Source of the DNA: Irpex lacteus
Taxonomy: Eukaryota; Basidiomycota; Agaricomycetes; Polyporales; Irpicaceae
Length of the DNA: 64,000 nt
Assembly: GCA_001986395.2 (NCBI GenBank)
Contig: MQVO02000018.1
Location: forward strand, 124,001 to 188,000
Direction: 5' to 3'
Shown: positions 37,782-49,761 of the stretch, one piece after another
Layout of the letters: the number at the start of each line of letters is the position of its first letter
Position numbering within the stretch: the stretch's first letter is position 1
Position numbers and translations under genes: made by a program
The notes under the pieces: generated by a model
Seen by the model: the letters and a program-made list of their open reading frames with translations, nothing else
Databases searched by the model: none
Told to the model about the DNA's origin: nothing

Positions 37782-38409
37782 TTTTGGCTTGAGGGAGTCT
37801 TGAAGGCTTGCTGACACCGACGCTTACTGTGGGATACAGCGTACACAGAGTTTCCTGCCGCGCGGTGCCGAAGTTGTGCTTTACAGTTCTTAGTCAGCCA
37901 CCGGTCTGTGACTCCCACCCATATTTGGAAATGTGACCACGTCACACCTTCTGCCTAATGTCATCTCAGTCCGATCTCAGTCTCTGCTTTATCGTCAAAA
38001 AATACGTCTGAGGCCATCTTCATGTCTAATACAACAAAATTAAGCGTCCGGTGGTATGAATAAAGTCTTCATCCTAGTCTGGTCATGCTTCAAACGTCCA
38101 GGAATGAGTACTGACGTACGCCGTTTACTGTGGCAATGCTCAACATCACAGTAAGCAGGTTACATACAGGGGACGGTGATTTTTATACTTATGATGGTGA
38201 TTATATCGCTACAGGATCTTGAGGCCACGAAGGATGTCCAATGTCCATCACTGAGAGTTGGATCATAAGCGCCTGTGGCCAGCTGCATACATCTGCGAGC
38301 CATCCAGTACCAGCATGAATTTGGCGTGAATAATTATTTTTGGTGAATGGCCTGTGAGGCTACAGGTTCCTAACACTTGGCTGGCTGGTTCATGCCAACC
38401 AGATAGCGT
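37782..38409. other. Intergenic region upstream of RPL23
   Basis: About 630 bases with no gene. It contains the L23 promoter and precedes the right arm of the inverted duplication. Confidence 0.5.
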
Positions 38410-38438
38410 GAGCTTCACGCTTCTGTCAGCCCCAGAGG

Positions 38439-39593
38439 TTGACCGTTGACCTCCTCCTCGAGGTCTATAAAGATGGCCCTAGACACGCTAGGATCTCCTC
38501 GCCGCACTCTCTCTTTCACCATCACACTTCCTCCCACCTGATGGCCACTGTCTCAACTCTTGTTTGGAAGCGACACAAGCCGTCTTTGTCCAAGTCTATG
38601 ACAGTCCTCCCGTCCTCCGTTCGCACATAATGTCTACCTCTACCCTCACTCGTCGTCTTAAGATGCTTACGTCTTCACTCACTTCTCGTCGCCGAACTCA
38701 GGCGTCATAGTCACTCCGTCGTCTACACCATTCGGACGACATAAAACAAGACTGGCTTTTGTTTCTACACTGACGCGAGTTTGACAGGAACCCTCTGGAA
38801 GCTGGTACCGTGGTCCGACAAGTTGATGACGAGTAGAGTTGCCCGCGCTCACGCGCCGCGGCTCGGTTCAGTTTCAGTTCTCAAGATTCGGCGCGTTTGA
38901 AGAAAATACAGAAAAGACGAAAAACATTGATCAAAATTTCCACAAAACGACGGCATTCAATACATGAACTATCGGATTGCCTGATAACCACCGGGATAGG
39001 ACAGCGCTGACAATGACACCCGTAACGATGTCGCACGACGTGCAATACATCCAGACCTTGGCAGGGTTTTGGGTGGACTCGGATGCTTTCGCATGTCTGG
39101 TTACATTCCGGTCGAAGAAGTATGAAAAGGACGACGAGGGCTGAAGAGGGCGAGGAAGTTCAGCTAGGGGACTCATCTGGGCATCTGTTGGACTGCAGCG
39201 CGACGTGCATCAACATGAGCGTTCAGGGGCAATGGGTCTTGCGTGGCTGGCTTTGTCGGGTCTTGGATATATCTTGTGTATTTTTCGACGACTTTAACAA
39301 TCTGATATCGTGTTTGCTGTACTCTTGCCACTCGGACGCATAATAAAAGCGAACGACTCGAGCTCCGCGCAAAATCTGAAGGACCCGCGCACCTACTGTA
39401 GTGTACGTTTACTGGGAACTCGTATTCTGAGCATTATCGTACAGCCGACGTACGTCTTGCGAGTCGGGACGAGGCGTACTCGAGCACACAAAATCGGAGT
39501 GACCGCCGCACAGTGGATAACGAATATCATCGACCGGAGCCGTTCTTCACAAATTACATCACAGAACGCTGACGTAGACCAGTCACTCTAGCA
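38439..39593. pseudogene. Decayed shared segment downstream of MYND copy 2
   Basis: A plus-strand frame (DLLLEVYKDGPRHARISSP, then LMATVSTLVW) matches a minus-strand frame in the left arm (RLLEVYKDGSGYARISSP). A minus-strand frame (QYIQTLAGFWVDSDAFACLV) matches the left arm but ends early. These are relics of one or two former genes; products unknown. Confidence 0.4.
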
Positions 39594-39770
39594 ATAACCT
39601 GCCTTTGATGGTATAAATTCGTCTATCTCAATAGTAGTACGTATCATGCTTGTCATACATTGTACACCGACGTCGTAGCATTTCTTTATATGGTACAGGG
39701 CTTCCGAACTAGGACAGAAGGCCGTGAGACTACAAGATTTCTTTGTTCCACGCTTTCCTTGCCATAAACC

Positions 39771-41758
39771 TTACTGGGCCCGGGGTTTGTTGGCGGACGC
39801 ATGTCGTCCCCAGCACACATCCCTGTGACCGGCTTTCCAGTCCCTGTCGAGCAGTCAAAGTCTGGCGGTTGCAAACATGGAGGCGAGCACTCACCTCTCC
39901 TGACACCGTTGGCCGCAATAGTATACCGACCAGCATCCCTTGCAAATGCGTCGGGGACGCTTAAGCGGTTTCTTCCCATAGCACAGACACTCGGAGAAAT
40001 AGCAACCTGAACGCAGCTCCTTGGCGGTAACGTAGTCCGTCAAGCCTGTGTCGTCGTCTCTGGAAATCTGGCTGAGGTTGAAGGTCTGTCCAAGGTTGAT
40101 CCACTGCTTATATAGACTGTGGAGTGAAGCCCGAACGGCGGCACTTCGATGAGTCCGCTGGGCGGGGGTTCCGTGCATGGTTGTACGTAGATCGTTCAGA
40201 GTAGGCAGCCAGTAAACTTGGAGCATGCGGCGAAGATAGCAGTACGCATGCCATCGACGCCGGTTTGTGTGGTAGGCTGATTTACCGACCATAGCGATGT
40301 TGTTGTAGCATTTCAGGAAGCGTTCAATGATGACTGGATGAGGTTGCTGTATGAGTATGTAGTATGCTCTACGACGGCGGGAAACGACTTACCTTTTCCC
40401 GCAGCGTCGTTTTCCTCGTAAACAGCTACAGCTGATTGCGCAACGATGTTTACCATGCCGAACCAATCCGGAGCTTCCGCAATGTTGCCTACAAGTTTTT
40501 GGTCTGATCCGTTTCGTACATTCTCGATTATGCCACTGAAAATAAGTTACTATGGCAGGTCTACTGAATATGCCAGGAAGACTCACGTATAACAGGTAAG
40601 AAATGCTCTTGCAATATCTGGTGATTCATAACCGGGTTTCCTATCATCGTCCAACCACCCAAGGCATCCATATTGCTGTGCCGTCATTGCTATAGTATAT
40701 AACTCCGGATTGAATTTGGTTGTGGGGTAGCTAAGAATCGATGGCCCCCAGAGGAGCAAAAGCCCCAGTACATTGAGTGTACACCTTAGTTCTGACGACC
40801 TCGTTGGCCTATTGCTGATGAGATTAAGTATGATAATCATGTAAAAGCCTCCGATGTTATGGTCTTCGCTGCCCCCGAATCTCACCGCTGCAGGGAATGC
40901 TTCGTATAGAAACGAGTGCTCACGGAGAAATCCGTCCTTCCCTTCCGTCTCGATTATATCCCATAGTATACACGCCGGGTGACGGATAGAATAGATTCGG
41001 AAGTCGTGTGGGAAAATCAAGAAGTGCAAAGCTATATGGCCGGCGTATGATTCAAGGGGTGGTGCCCGACCCGTGCTGTTGTGAAAAGGCAGTTCACCAA
41101 GCTGACGCTCTCTACAGCCACTTGCAAGATACTCACTGTTGTGATTGATGAATGGCAGTGTAACACTCAAGCAACTCTGCGATATGCTGAAGATTTCCAC
41201 GAGCTTCGCTGTCTTCCGGACATAGGAGCATAACATCTCGATAGCTCCATAAGAGCCTCCACATAGCCGGAAAACGTTGAAGGCACTCTTGGAGGACGGC
41301 TGTGTACTTTGGTGCTTTCGTGTCGACATTCTTCATGAAACACCATAAACATCGGAGAGTTTGCCCAAACTCCCGCTATAGCATACATAACTACGGTCAG
41401 TATCACCATCCATTGCTATACTATGCCAGCGAAGCCAACGCACCGTTTCCGAGTTCGATGTATCATCACCAGCAAACTTGCCACAGTTAACTTTGAACGA
41501 CTCATACCATCTATTATCCGTGAGGGCTTCCAACAGAACGATTGGAAACCCGGAAGACCACAGCTGCTCCTGCTGTTTCATACCAGGACGAGTCCATGGA
41601 AATGCATCCATGAAGTTCAGGAGTGTCGAGTCCTTAGAGCGAAAAAGGCGGCTGAATACTAATGCAGCGCTTTTGGGGCTGTTCCGGAACATTACTACGT
41701 AGTTGTGTTCCCTCTCCGACTGGGGAGCAAGATCTCCCATGCCTCTGGCGGTAGGCAT
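39771..41758 (-). CDS. MYND zinc-finger protein, copy 2
   Basis: Six exons, complement(39771..39843, 39895..40333, 40393..40535, 40587..41075, 41137..41375, 41444..41758), give 565 residues. The MYND-type finger at the C terminus reads CYFSECLCYGKK, CKGCWSVYYCGQRCQERDWK and GHRDVC. Exons 2, 4 and 5 have the same lengths as in copy 1 (239, 143, 439 nt), and intron 1 is 68 nt in both. Conserved interior blocks include RCTLNVLGLLLLWGPS, YCYLRRMLQVYWLPTLNDL and TGLTDYVTAKELRSGCYF. It ends HASANKPRAQ. The frame is intact. Role unknown; the finger suggests a protein-protein adaptor. Confidence 0.87.
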
Positions 41759-43806
41759 CAAGATCGTACGGCCCTCTAGGTGATCTATGGACAGATTAGA
41801 CTCTTACATTGCTCTTCAATTAGTTCAATCATTCGAGTCGCTGGCACTTACCTCAAGAGGTTGGAGTGTGTATACAAATGGATCAAGCAATCCTGTAAAA
41901 CAGGTGAAGGATTGGGATGCCACATCTCATCGCAAATCAAGTTCCTGTTCACTACCAGTGGTCATGACACCGTGGGATCAGGTGGGAGGCAGCTGCAAGT
42001 CCGGGCCACAGCGCTTATAATGGTCACAATTCACTGGAGTCACACACGTGGCTGTAATGTCACGTCTTCTGCCCAAGCGCCGCGCGCGCCGAGCCATGCG
42101 GCATGGTCAGCGTTGTTGAACGACAACAGCGATCACTGTAGCAGCGGCGAGCATATATAAGCACTGCTTATATTCTTTCATGCATTCTACTTTCTGCCCT
42201 ACCATATACTAACCACTCGGTAATACCCAGAAATCCCTAATGTCAGTCGCACTTCACATTAGCTTCTCACTTCCTTGTCGTACTGCCGTTGATCCTAGTA
42301 AGTAAGTTAGCGGCACTCATCTATTAAAAGCATATACGTCCTTCTAAACCTTTGTCTCTCTGGGCAGGACATAGTTCTTCATGCGCTCGTCCGTATTAGA
42401 GATGTTCACCTCGGCATACGGTGATGGTACTGCGTTCCAGGTGGGAAGAGACGAACAATTACTCGCCTTCGGAAGGAACTTCTGTGGCGACCCCCACTGG
42501 CAAAATACCCTGACTCAGACTCGTAGCCAGACAAAGTCTGATCTTCGTAAGTTTTGCTCCGTTTACGTCGAAGAGAGACCCAGAAGCAGGACTTACAGAA
42601 CGTGTTGTATGATAATGAACATTCGTGATTGCGCTGAAAATTGGCTCGGGGCCCGACCGCGAGTGTCAGTACTACGACAATGTCATGTTCCGAGTGAGAT
42701 TACCGGATAAGTACTACTCCCCAAAATACAAGTTCTGCTGACCCGCTTACAACACGACAGATATTAAATATCCGCATGAGAAGCGACCGAGGCTGCGGTG
42801 ATCATATCGTAGGCGTGTACCAAGGCCTTCGGCTCCGACGTGGATGTCTTGACTGTGCTGAGGGCACGACTAGTTACCCATATATCCGAATCATCGAACA
42901 TGGAACTTGATTGGACAGGGTCGTGCGGTCCCGTAGCAGAGCTGGAAGTGCTCAAATCCCTACTAAGTCCTTTCGGTGGTGAGAGTGCGGGAGCGAATCA
43001 CTTATGATGCTTCCCGTCTTAATGTAAGTAATCAGTCCTATCATGTTTTAGCCATGTTCTATTGATTTATTCACAGGCATGTCAGGATTACCCACTAAGA
43101 GCCTTCGCAATCCGGTTTTCTTTTGTCGTCACTACAGGCTACGGCAGAGACTTACAACAACCAGTCTTGGCACTCGACCTCCCATTGGGTGTACGTGTGG
43201 TCCTCGTTGACCAATCAGAGCCCCGACTGTCTTCCGCGCGCCCCATGGTCAACACGTTGCATTGCGGTCACCTCACTCTCGTGGTATGCGCGCATTCGAA
43301 GTCGGGATTCTATTACAGTGACAAGCCCACGCCACGTCGATTGGCAATAACCAGTTAATATTCGCGGGCGTCGTGCCCTGTTTTTCCGACACTTGCTCTT
43401 CCCTCAATTACAACCTTCCAAAGTGAGTAATCTTGAACTTGACAGCTTGCCATACCGTGAGAGCTCACCGCTATGCCCTCTATCTCAGTCGTGAATGACG
43501 CATGATTGCGTTTCCCGCGTATCGCGGTCTGTACGCGTACGGTGTGCGGTAATAATGCTTCTTTCGTCGGAATGGGTTGAAGTAGAGCTAACATGCGTTG
43601 TGGAGCTATTGACGCGACGCGTTCCAATGTTTGGGCTTTCTACGTATGTAGTGCCAGGTACTTAGCAGCCGTGACGGTCTTGAAACATATAAAAGGCATG
43701 CATGCTCTACTGACGACCCTCATCCTGACAAGTAGCTGCACTTGCCACTCAGGGTACCACCTTTCCTCTCGGACAATCCTCCAGCGCCGCCACAGCACTC
43801 ATCACC
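41759..43806. other. Intergenic region with a possible decayed gene at 42.15-43.35 kb
   Basis: A TATA-like box (CATATATAAGC, near 42153) is followed by an ATG (42237) and coding-like scraps in different frames on the plus strand: MFTSAYGDGTAFQVGRDEQ, GSGPDRECQYYDNVMFRVR and TAETYNNQSWHSTSHW. The scraps could not be joined into one open frame by plausible introns. I therefore read this as a probable gene relic or an unresolved intron-rich gene of unknown family. Confidence 0.35.
43685..43695 (+). promoter_or_regulatory. TATA-like box of the small secreted protein gene
   Basis: CATATAAAAGG lies about 115 nt upstream of the ATG at 43807; the best TATA match in the local promoter. Confidence 0.5.
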
Positions 43807-44628
43807 ATGTTGTTCAAGACCATCGCTACCTTCGCCACCTTTGCGCTCAGCGCCGTCTCTGTCTTCGCCGCGCCCGCTGGCGATGCTGAGACCGGTGCTC
43901 TCGTGAAGAAAGCTCAACCCCAGAGCTTGCCCCAGATCTTTGCTGGCGCCACACAGTCTCTGACCCCACTCACTCAACAGTTGCGTAAGTACTACTATCG
44001 TATATTTACCTGCAACTATAATTGACCAAGGGTTCACATTTTGTAGAGGGACTCGGTCCTAACGATCTGACCACCGCCAAGGTGACCCCGATCGTCAATA
44101 ACATCAAGACGGTCTTGAATGGCGTCGTCACCAACGTCAAGGGTCTTCAGGGCCAGCCTTCCTCCGTTGTTCTCGACAACAACGGAGTCTCTCCCAACTT
44201 CCCATTCCATGGTCCCATTCCTATCGGCGCCGTAGCTGCCATTATTGCTGAGCTCCTTCGTGTAAGAGCCCGCTCTTTGTCATACGTACTATGCTAACAT
44301 TTATGCGATAGATCGTTTTGACCGCTTTGGCTGCTGTTGTCGCGATTCTGACCGCCCACCCCATCGCTGCGGCCATCGAAATCCACGTCCTCTTGGTTGA
44401 AGTCGGGTACGTATAACTCATGTGATCAAACACTTCACTGCTGGACTAACATATGTTATGATCGACAGTCAACTCCTCGGTACTGTCGTCTTCACTGTCA
44501 CTTCCGTCCTCGGTTTCTTGCTCCCCGGCCTTGGTCTTCTCCTCGGTGGCCTGCTCGGCGACCTTGGTTTCATCATTGCCGACCTCGGCCTCTCCCTGCT
44601 CGGTGGTATCCTCGGCATCCTACTCTGA
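43807..44628 (+). CDS. Small secreted hydrophobic Leu/Gly-rich protein
   Basis: Exons join(43807..43984, 44047..44261, 44312..44406, 44469..44628) give 215 residues. A signal peptide (MLFKTIATFATFALSAVSVF, cleavage after Ala-Ala) is followed by a polar segment with a KK pair (possible processing site). Then come PNFPFHGPIPIGAVAAIIAE, a hydrophobic segment (VLTALAAVVAILTAHPIAAA), and a last block of about 50 residues made almost entirely of Leu, Gly, Val and Ile. No cysteine pattern is present, so it is not a hydrophobin. Proteins of this style occur in Agaricomycetes without known function. A wall-surface or amphipathic coating role is a guess. Confidence 0.75.
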
Positions 44629-45378
44629 GGATGCATAAGGATGTGCGTAGCCGGCGGGTGGCATAGTCTTCGGAGCAGAGATCGAGCTCTTATGGACGGC
44701 CATCGGTTTAACTGTCGGCTAACGCAGCTGCTCAATACTTCGTCACGATCTTTCTGTTTTCTTCACGATCCGCTACGTACCTCAAGTCGCTGATGGCAGT
44801 AGTCTCTGCCTTGACGTCGTCAGTATCACATCTCCGACTCAACGTTTCTTTCTACGAAAGCCCCGTAAATAGTAGATTAAGCCCCACGCACTTTGATGTT
44901 TTGCTTGGAATTGATTTAGCCTGGTTTAACGACCTATTACGTTTCTGAACTGTACATGCACGACGTATCTCGATTAGGTAATGGAGGACTTTGTGGCGTG
45001 TGATCTAGCGAAGATAGCTCTTCGACCACTAAGTCCATGCTGGGTTTAAGTTTTGCAGCTAACTTTTACGATTATACCCCATGTGTTTACTTGAATCATG
45101 CCACTTCTTATCCTTACTGAGTAAAGAAATGCGGATCTTCAGGCAGCGAAATGTTGACAAACAATCGTACTACTAGTAAGTACTGTACTCAGGCCGTAGG
45201 TACGTATATACTGGCCCTGCTCATGATCCAAAGTATCATTACTGGTGCTTTGAGAGATTCATGCTTCTCCAGTACACACAACCATTTTGCAGTATTCCCC
45301 ACACTATATACTGTTACAAAGTGCGCAGGTTCTGTTAGCGTGGCCAGAGTGGACTATTATGTAATAGCGCCTTAGTAA

Positions 45379-45480
45379 GCCAGTCACTGGATTCAGCGCT
45401 TGAGCACTGCAGCTGAGGTCGTCGTCGTTGTCGACGACGACAACCACCATCTCCAGGGCTGACATTATCTAGTGACTGGC
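45379..45480. repeat. 102-bp element with terminal inverted repeats and a central palindrome
   Basis: Starts GCCAGTCACTGGAT and ends ATCTAGTGACTGGC, inverted copies of each other with one mismatch. The centre is the near-palindrome GTCGTCGTCGTTGTCGACGA followed by CGAC. No clear target-site duplication was seen. It could be a miniature transposable element or a structured regulatory site. Confidence 0.5.
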
Positions 45481-47016
45481 GACACACCTAATCTTTGCAT
45501 TTGTACACTCCCCTATCTGCTTGCATCTAACAATGACTTGTCAGTGAGCCGGCGTTGTCAGAGACGTTGTAGTGCCAGTGCGGATCGGGAACATGCAAAC
45601 TTTGGTGGTCTGGGCTATGTTCACTTGTGAGTGTCGTCGTATCTATTGAGAGTGCAGTTGTTCAGACGAATCCATAATTGATTCATGCGCGGTGTGCACA
45701 TTATCGCGGTCTTTGGACTCAGAGGAACCATCACTCCGGCCAGTACTGTGCAGACGTCCACAAGACACGTCCTTGCGGTTAGTCATAACGGAGTTCTGTG
45801 ACTCAATTGGCCACTGGCAGCACTAGATATAATTGCACGGGACGATCGATGTATCGGAGGTATATATAACTGCTGCGGGGCCCCTATATTCTTCATGCGA
45901 TGATTTGTGCAGGGGTCTGAGCTCAGTATCTCAAATCGATCCCAAAGCGGTACACATACATGCTTGATGGGTATCAATATTCAGTCGTTGCCGAAAAGTT
46001 CCTTAAGATAGAACGCGTGAACTACCGGAGAGATGAGTTGAGAAGAAGTGGTGAGCATGGTGAGTACCATCCGGTTGTTCTGCGAGAGAGGCTCCCACGC
46101 AAACTGACCGTTTGGCTTCGATCAATTGCCCCTCGGAAGCTTTCGTTGGGGCTGGAATACTTTAGCCTGCTACGTTGTCTGTTCCAAGGACGCTGACATC
46201 CCTAACTATGCCGAGAACGCAAGCTTACATCCACGAGCTCGTGACTGCTAACGTTACGAAGACGCGCACGTGAGGTTGTTGCTTAACCCATGGCCAAGTA
46301 TCCTGAGCCTTTCCATCCGAACCATCGGTGGCCATTGTCGTCAATCGTCCAGTCGTTGTCCGACTCCCACCGAATCTGCTATGTGCTAATACACTCGAGG
46401 AAAGTCACGCATCTCGGTCCGTAGGCTTTAGTAAGGCCCATTCTTTGGGCACCCTCCTCCTCACGAAGCCGAGTCACCACTAACTCAGTGGCTGTGAGCC
46501 CACCATGTTCCCGTGCATAGCCGAAGCCCCGCAGATAATCGTCATCTTCAAGAAGTCTCTCTGGGGCTCTCTCTAGTTCTCACATGAACTATGTTCAATT
46601 CAATCGGGTTCCGGTTCTGAACCGCTCGCAGTCCAGCTGACTCCCTGTGACAGAATAGCGTGTCCATTTGATAGGCCTGGCTCCTTCTAACTGTCTTCCA
46701 GCTATCTCGCAGCGCATGGTGTGGTCTGACTGCAAAATCGCAGACTTACTCGCCATGATAGACCTGAAACCGATGACGACATGCAAACGGATAGTGAATC
46801 TGTGCTCGGACGATGGAACATGCCTCGGTCGACAGTAAGTGGATTAGATCCAAGATAATCCTCGCGGAACTGATTCGCGGAAGTTTTCCCGATTTTTAGG
46901 TATCGCAAATTGCTGTGTTATAGGCTCGCTGAGTAAACCGCACGTGTAAATCGATCAATAACAGCGTCATTCACACCAGGCACCTGCTGACTATCCCACC
47001 ATTTCTCATAGGCCGC

Positions 47017-47024
47017 TATATAAG
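47017..47024 (+). promoter_or_regulatory. TATA box of the catalase gene
   Basis: TATATAAG, 77-84 nt upstream of the ATG at 47101, in a CCGCTATATAAGACGC context. Confidence 0.6.
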
Positions 47025-47100
47025 ACGCTATGTTTCCCCAGTTCTCACCCCGTACGCCTCCTATCTCAGTACTGCATTCCACACCAGCTACCTCTCTACA

Positions 47101-49125
47101 ATGCCGTCCAAGAAAGCCGTCGAGACTAAGGATGGAGCTGTTTTCACCACGTCCAACGGTGCCCCCGTGGCTGAGCCTTACGCTGCTCACCGTATCGGCG
47201 TAAACGGCCCTCTGCTCCTCCAAGGTAATGACATCGTTCACTGCACGCCGACGACTTTGCTCACACACCTCGACAGACTTTAACCTCATCGACTCCCTTG
47301 CGCACTTCGCTAGAGAGCGTATTCCCGAGCGTGTCGTACGTTTATCTGTTCCGCAGTCATAGTCTGTTCTTGACATTGCCTTTAGGTTCACGCCAAGGGC
47401 GCTGGTGCTCATGGGTACTTCGAGGCTACTCACGACATCTCCGACATCTCTTGCGCTTCTCTGTTCCAAAAGGGCAAGAAGACCCCTCTCACGATCCGAT
47501 TCTCAACAGTCGGTGGCGAGCTGGGTTCTGCTGATACTGCCCGTGATCCTCGTGGTATGTATCCTATGAGATGTTGTGAGGCGCTTGTGTTCACTTCGAT
47601 CTCTCAGGATTCGCTGTGAAGCTGAAGACCGACGAGGGCAACTTGGACTGGGTGTTCAACAACACTCCCAGTACGTTTCACGTCCACTGCCTTCGATATG
47701 ATAGCTGACATCGGGTGAACAGTCTTCTTCATTCGAGACCCTACAAAGTTCCCCCATTTCATCCACACTCAGAAGCGCGACCCTGAAACTCATTTGAAGG
47801 ATGCTGACGCGTTCTGGGTAAGAGGATTCCATTTATCGTTGACTTCGCGTGCTAAATTATCGCCTTAAGGATTACTTCTCTTTGAACCCCGAGTCCATCC
47901 ATCAGGTCATGATTCTGTTCTCTGACCGTGGTACTCCCAATGGTTTCAGCCACATGCACGGCTACTCTGGGCACACTTTCAAGTTCGTGAACGCAGATGG
48001 CAAGTACGTTTACACCCAGATCCATTGGCGTGTCCGAGGTGGCTTCCAGACCCTCGACAACGAGACAGCTGGCAAGCTGGCCGGTGAGAACCCCGACTAT
48101 GGTATTGAGTTGCTCAGAGATGAGATCGATGCTGGCAAGTTCCCGACTTGGGATGTCTATGTGGTAAGCACGCTTCGACATTGCCAATTCTGATGCACCA
48201 TGTAACCCCACTTTCTGTTTTCAATAGCAAACTATGACACCGGAGCAGGCCGAGAAGTTCAGATACAACATCCTTGATTTGACCAAGGTCTGGCCCCACT
48301 CAGAGTTCCCTCTGCGTCAAATTGGTACCGTGGTCCTCAACGAGAACCCGAAGAACTACTTTGCCGAGGTCGAACAGGTTAGTTCTAGTTTACTATCGCG
48401 TTGACGATCTAGTGCTGATGTATTCTACCACAGGCTGCGTTCTCCCCGTCTCACCTTGTTCCTGGTATCGAGCCCTCCGCCGATCCAGTCCTGCAGTCTC
48501 GTTTGTTCTCTTACCCTGACACTCACCGTCACCGTCTCGGTGTCAACTACCAGCAACTCCCCGTCAACAAGCCTCTCGTCCCTGTTGCCAACTTCCAGCG
48601 TGATGGTTTCATGGCCATCGATAACCAGGGCTGGCGTCCCAACTACCAGAGCAGTCTGGTGCCCCTCACGTACAAGAAGAAGCCTTACGAGGAGGCTAAG
48701 CACGAGTTGTGGCTCGGTCATGCTAACGTTGACTTGAGCTTCATCACCGAGCGTAAGTGATGATCTTATCTCTTGATCAACCTTCTTATCGTGCTGACTT
48801 TGTAAATTAGTCGACTTCGAGCAGCCTCGTGCCCTTTGGCAGAAGGTCTTCGATGACACCCAGAAGGAGCACTTCGTGCACAACGTCGCCGTTCACTTCG
48901 GCAACGTCAAGAGTGCCGCCGTCAAGGAGAGGCAGCGTAAGTATATCCTGGTTATTTCAGATAACCATCGCTAACTGGTATGCAACTGTAGTCTCTGTCT
49001 TTGCCGCTGTGGACCAGGATCTCAGCGACCGCATTGCTAAGGCTATCAACCACCCATCCGTGAAGCCTCTGCAGGTCCCGTCCGCTGAGAAGGCAACTCG
49101 ATTCCAACTCCCGAAGAATATTTGA
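47101..49125 (+). CDS. Heme catalase, small-subunit type
   Basis: Ten exons, join(47101..47224, 47277..47335, 47386..47554, 47608..47670, 47723..47817, 47870..48163, 48228..48377, 48434..48752, 48811..48936, 48992..49125), give 510 residues. The catalytic His is in [13 protein letters not shown], the [20 protein letters not shown] active-site block with Asn following in WVFNN is present, and the proximal heme Tyr lies in the signature [17 protein letters not shown]. The enzyme converts hydrogen peroxide to water and oxygen. There is no signal peptide, and it ends KNI; the C terminus is not an ideal SKL-type peroxisome signal, so cytosolic or peroxisomal location is open. The length matches clade 3 small-subunit catalases. 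All phases are consistent. Confidence 0.97.
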
Positions 49126-49761
49126 GTTCGACGTGCAGAGGAAAATGAGTCGGAGTGCCTGAGTAAATCGTGGAACAAGAATGTATCATCTAACCGCTGC
49201 CTGTACCATCTATCAACTGCCTGTACGTATAAACGCTGCATTGCTATCCATCACTATCACCACGTTCAGTGACATAACACAAGTACTCTAACATTGGAAT
49301 TGAGAAGCTCTCGAGTTAGTCGGCCCTGGAGCAAAGTTGGACTGTCATCACTACCGCACCATACATCATTGGGGTGCTGTCCTTCTCAAAGGCCGAGGTA
49401 CAAAGACCTCATGTTAACAGTAAACGCCATTCAAAGCGCATCTTCGTCAATCCAGACATCAATTGTAGGGGTTATACAGCGGGCCATCAGACAAATAGGG
49501 AGACGTGGAAGAGTGGAAGTGCTGTTCAGATGACCGTGATGTTTGCCACTCAGCCAGCTTCAATGGACCACCTGAGATGAGAGCGTAAGGATGGCATGTC
49601 AAACACGCAAGCTCGGCACAGTGTCTAAACAACATCCGCCCACCCAATGTCGCCTTGTGATTACTCTTGGGTCCAGCGGTCTATGGGCGCAAAGAGGAGA
49701 GCAGACGTCAGGTGAGACATTCGCAATATGGGAAGCAGTGCTACGTGCATACATCGGACAT
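49126..49761. other. Intergenic, catalase 3' side to chitinase A 3' side
   Basis: About 635 bases between convergent genes. No gene, and no clear remnant of a chitin-binding module downstream of chitinase A. Confidence 0.5.

Larger units (their letters stand above)
38410..41758 (-). repeat. Right arm of the large inverted duplication
   Basis: Carries MYND copy 2 and its downstream DNA, in the opposite orientation to 15295-19290. Non-coding blocks such as GACATAAAACAAGACTGGCT (near 38743) and GTAACGATGTCGCACGACGT (near 39022) have reverse-complement matches in the other arm. The 855-bp segment of the left arm is missing here at about 38735. Confidence 0.82.
44629..47100. other. Intergenic region, no supported gene
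   Basis: About 2.5 kb. It contains the small palindromic element at 45379-45480. On the minus strand at about 46397-46592 a coding-like frame (ERAPERLLEDDDYLRGFGYA, then TATELVVTRLREEEGAQ) ends in TAG but has no start or partner exon. Promoter elements of catalase lie at its right end. Confidence 0.4.

Noticed and set aside
46918..47469. 183-codon open frame antisense to the catalase 5' region
   Set aside because: It is a shadow of catalase codon bias on the opposite strand, with no domain of its own.
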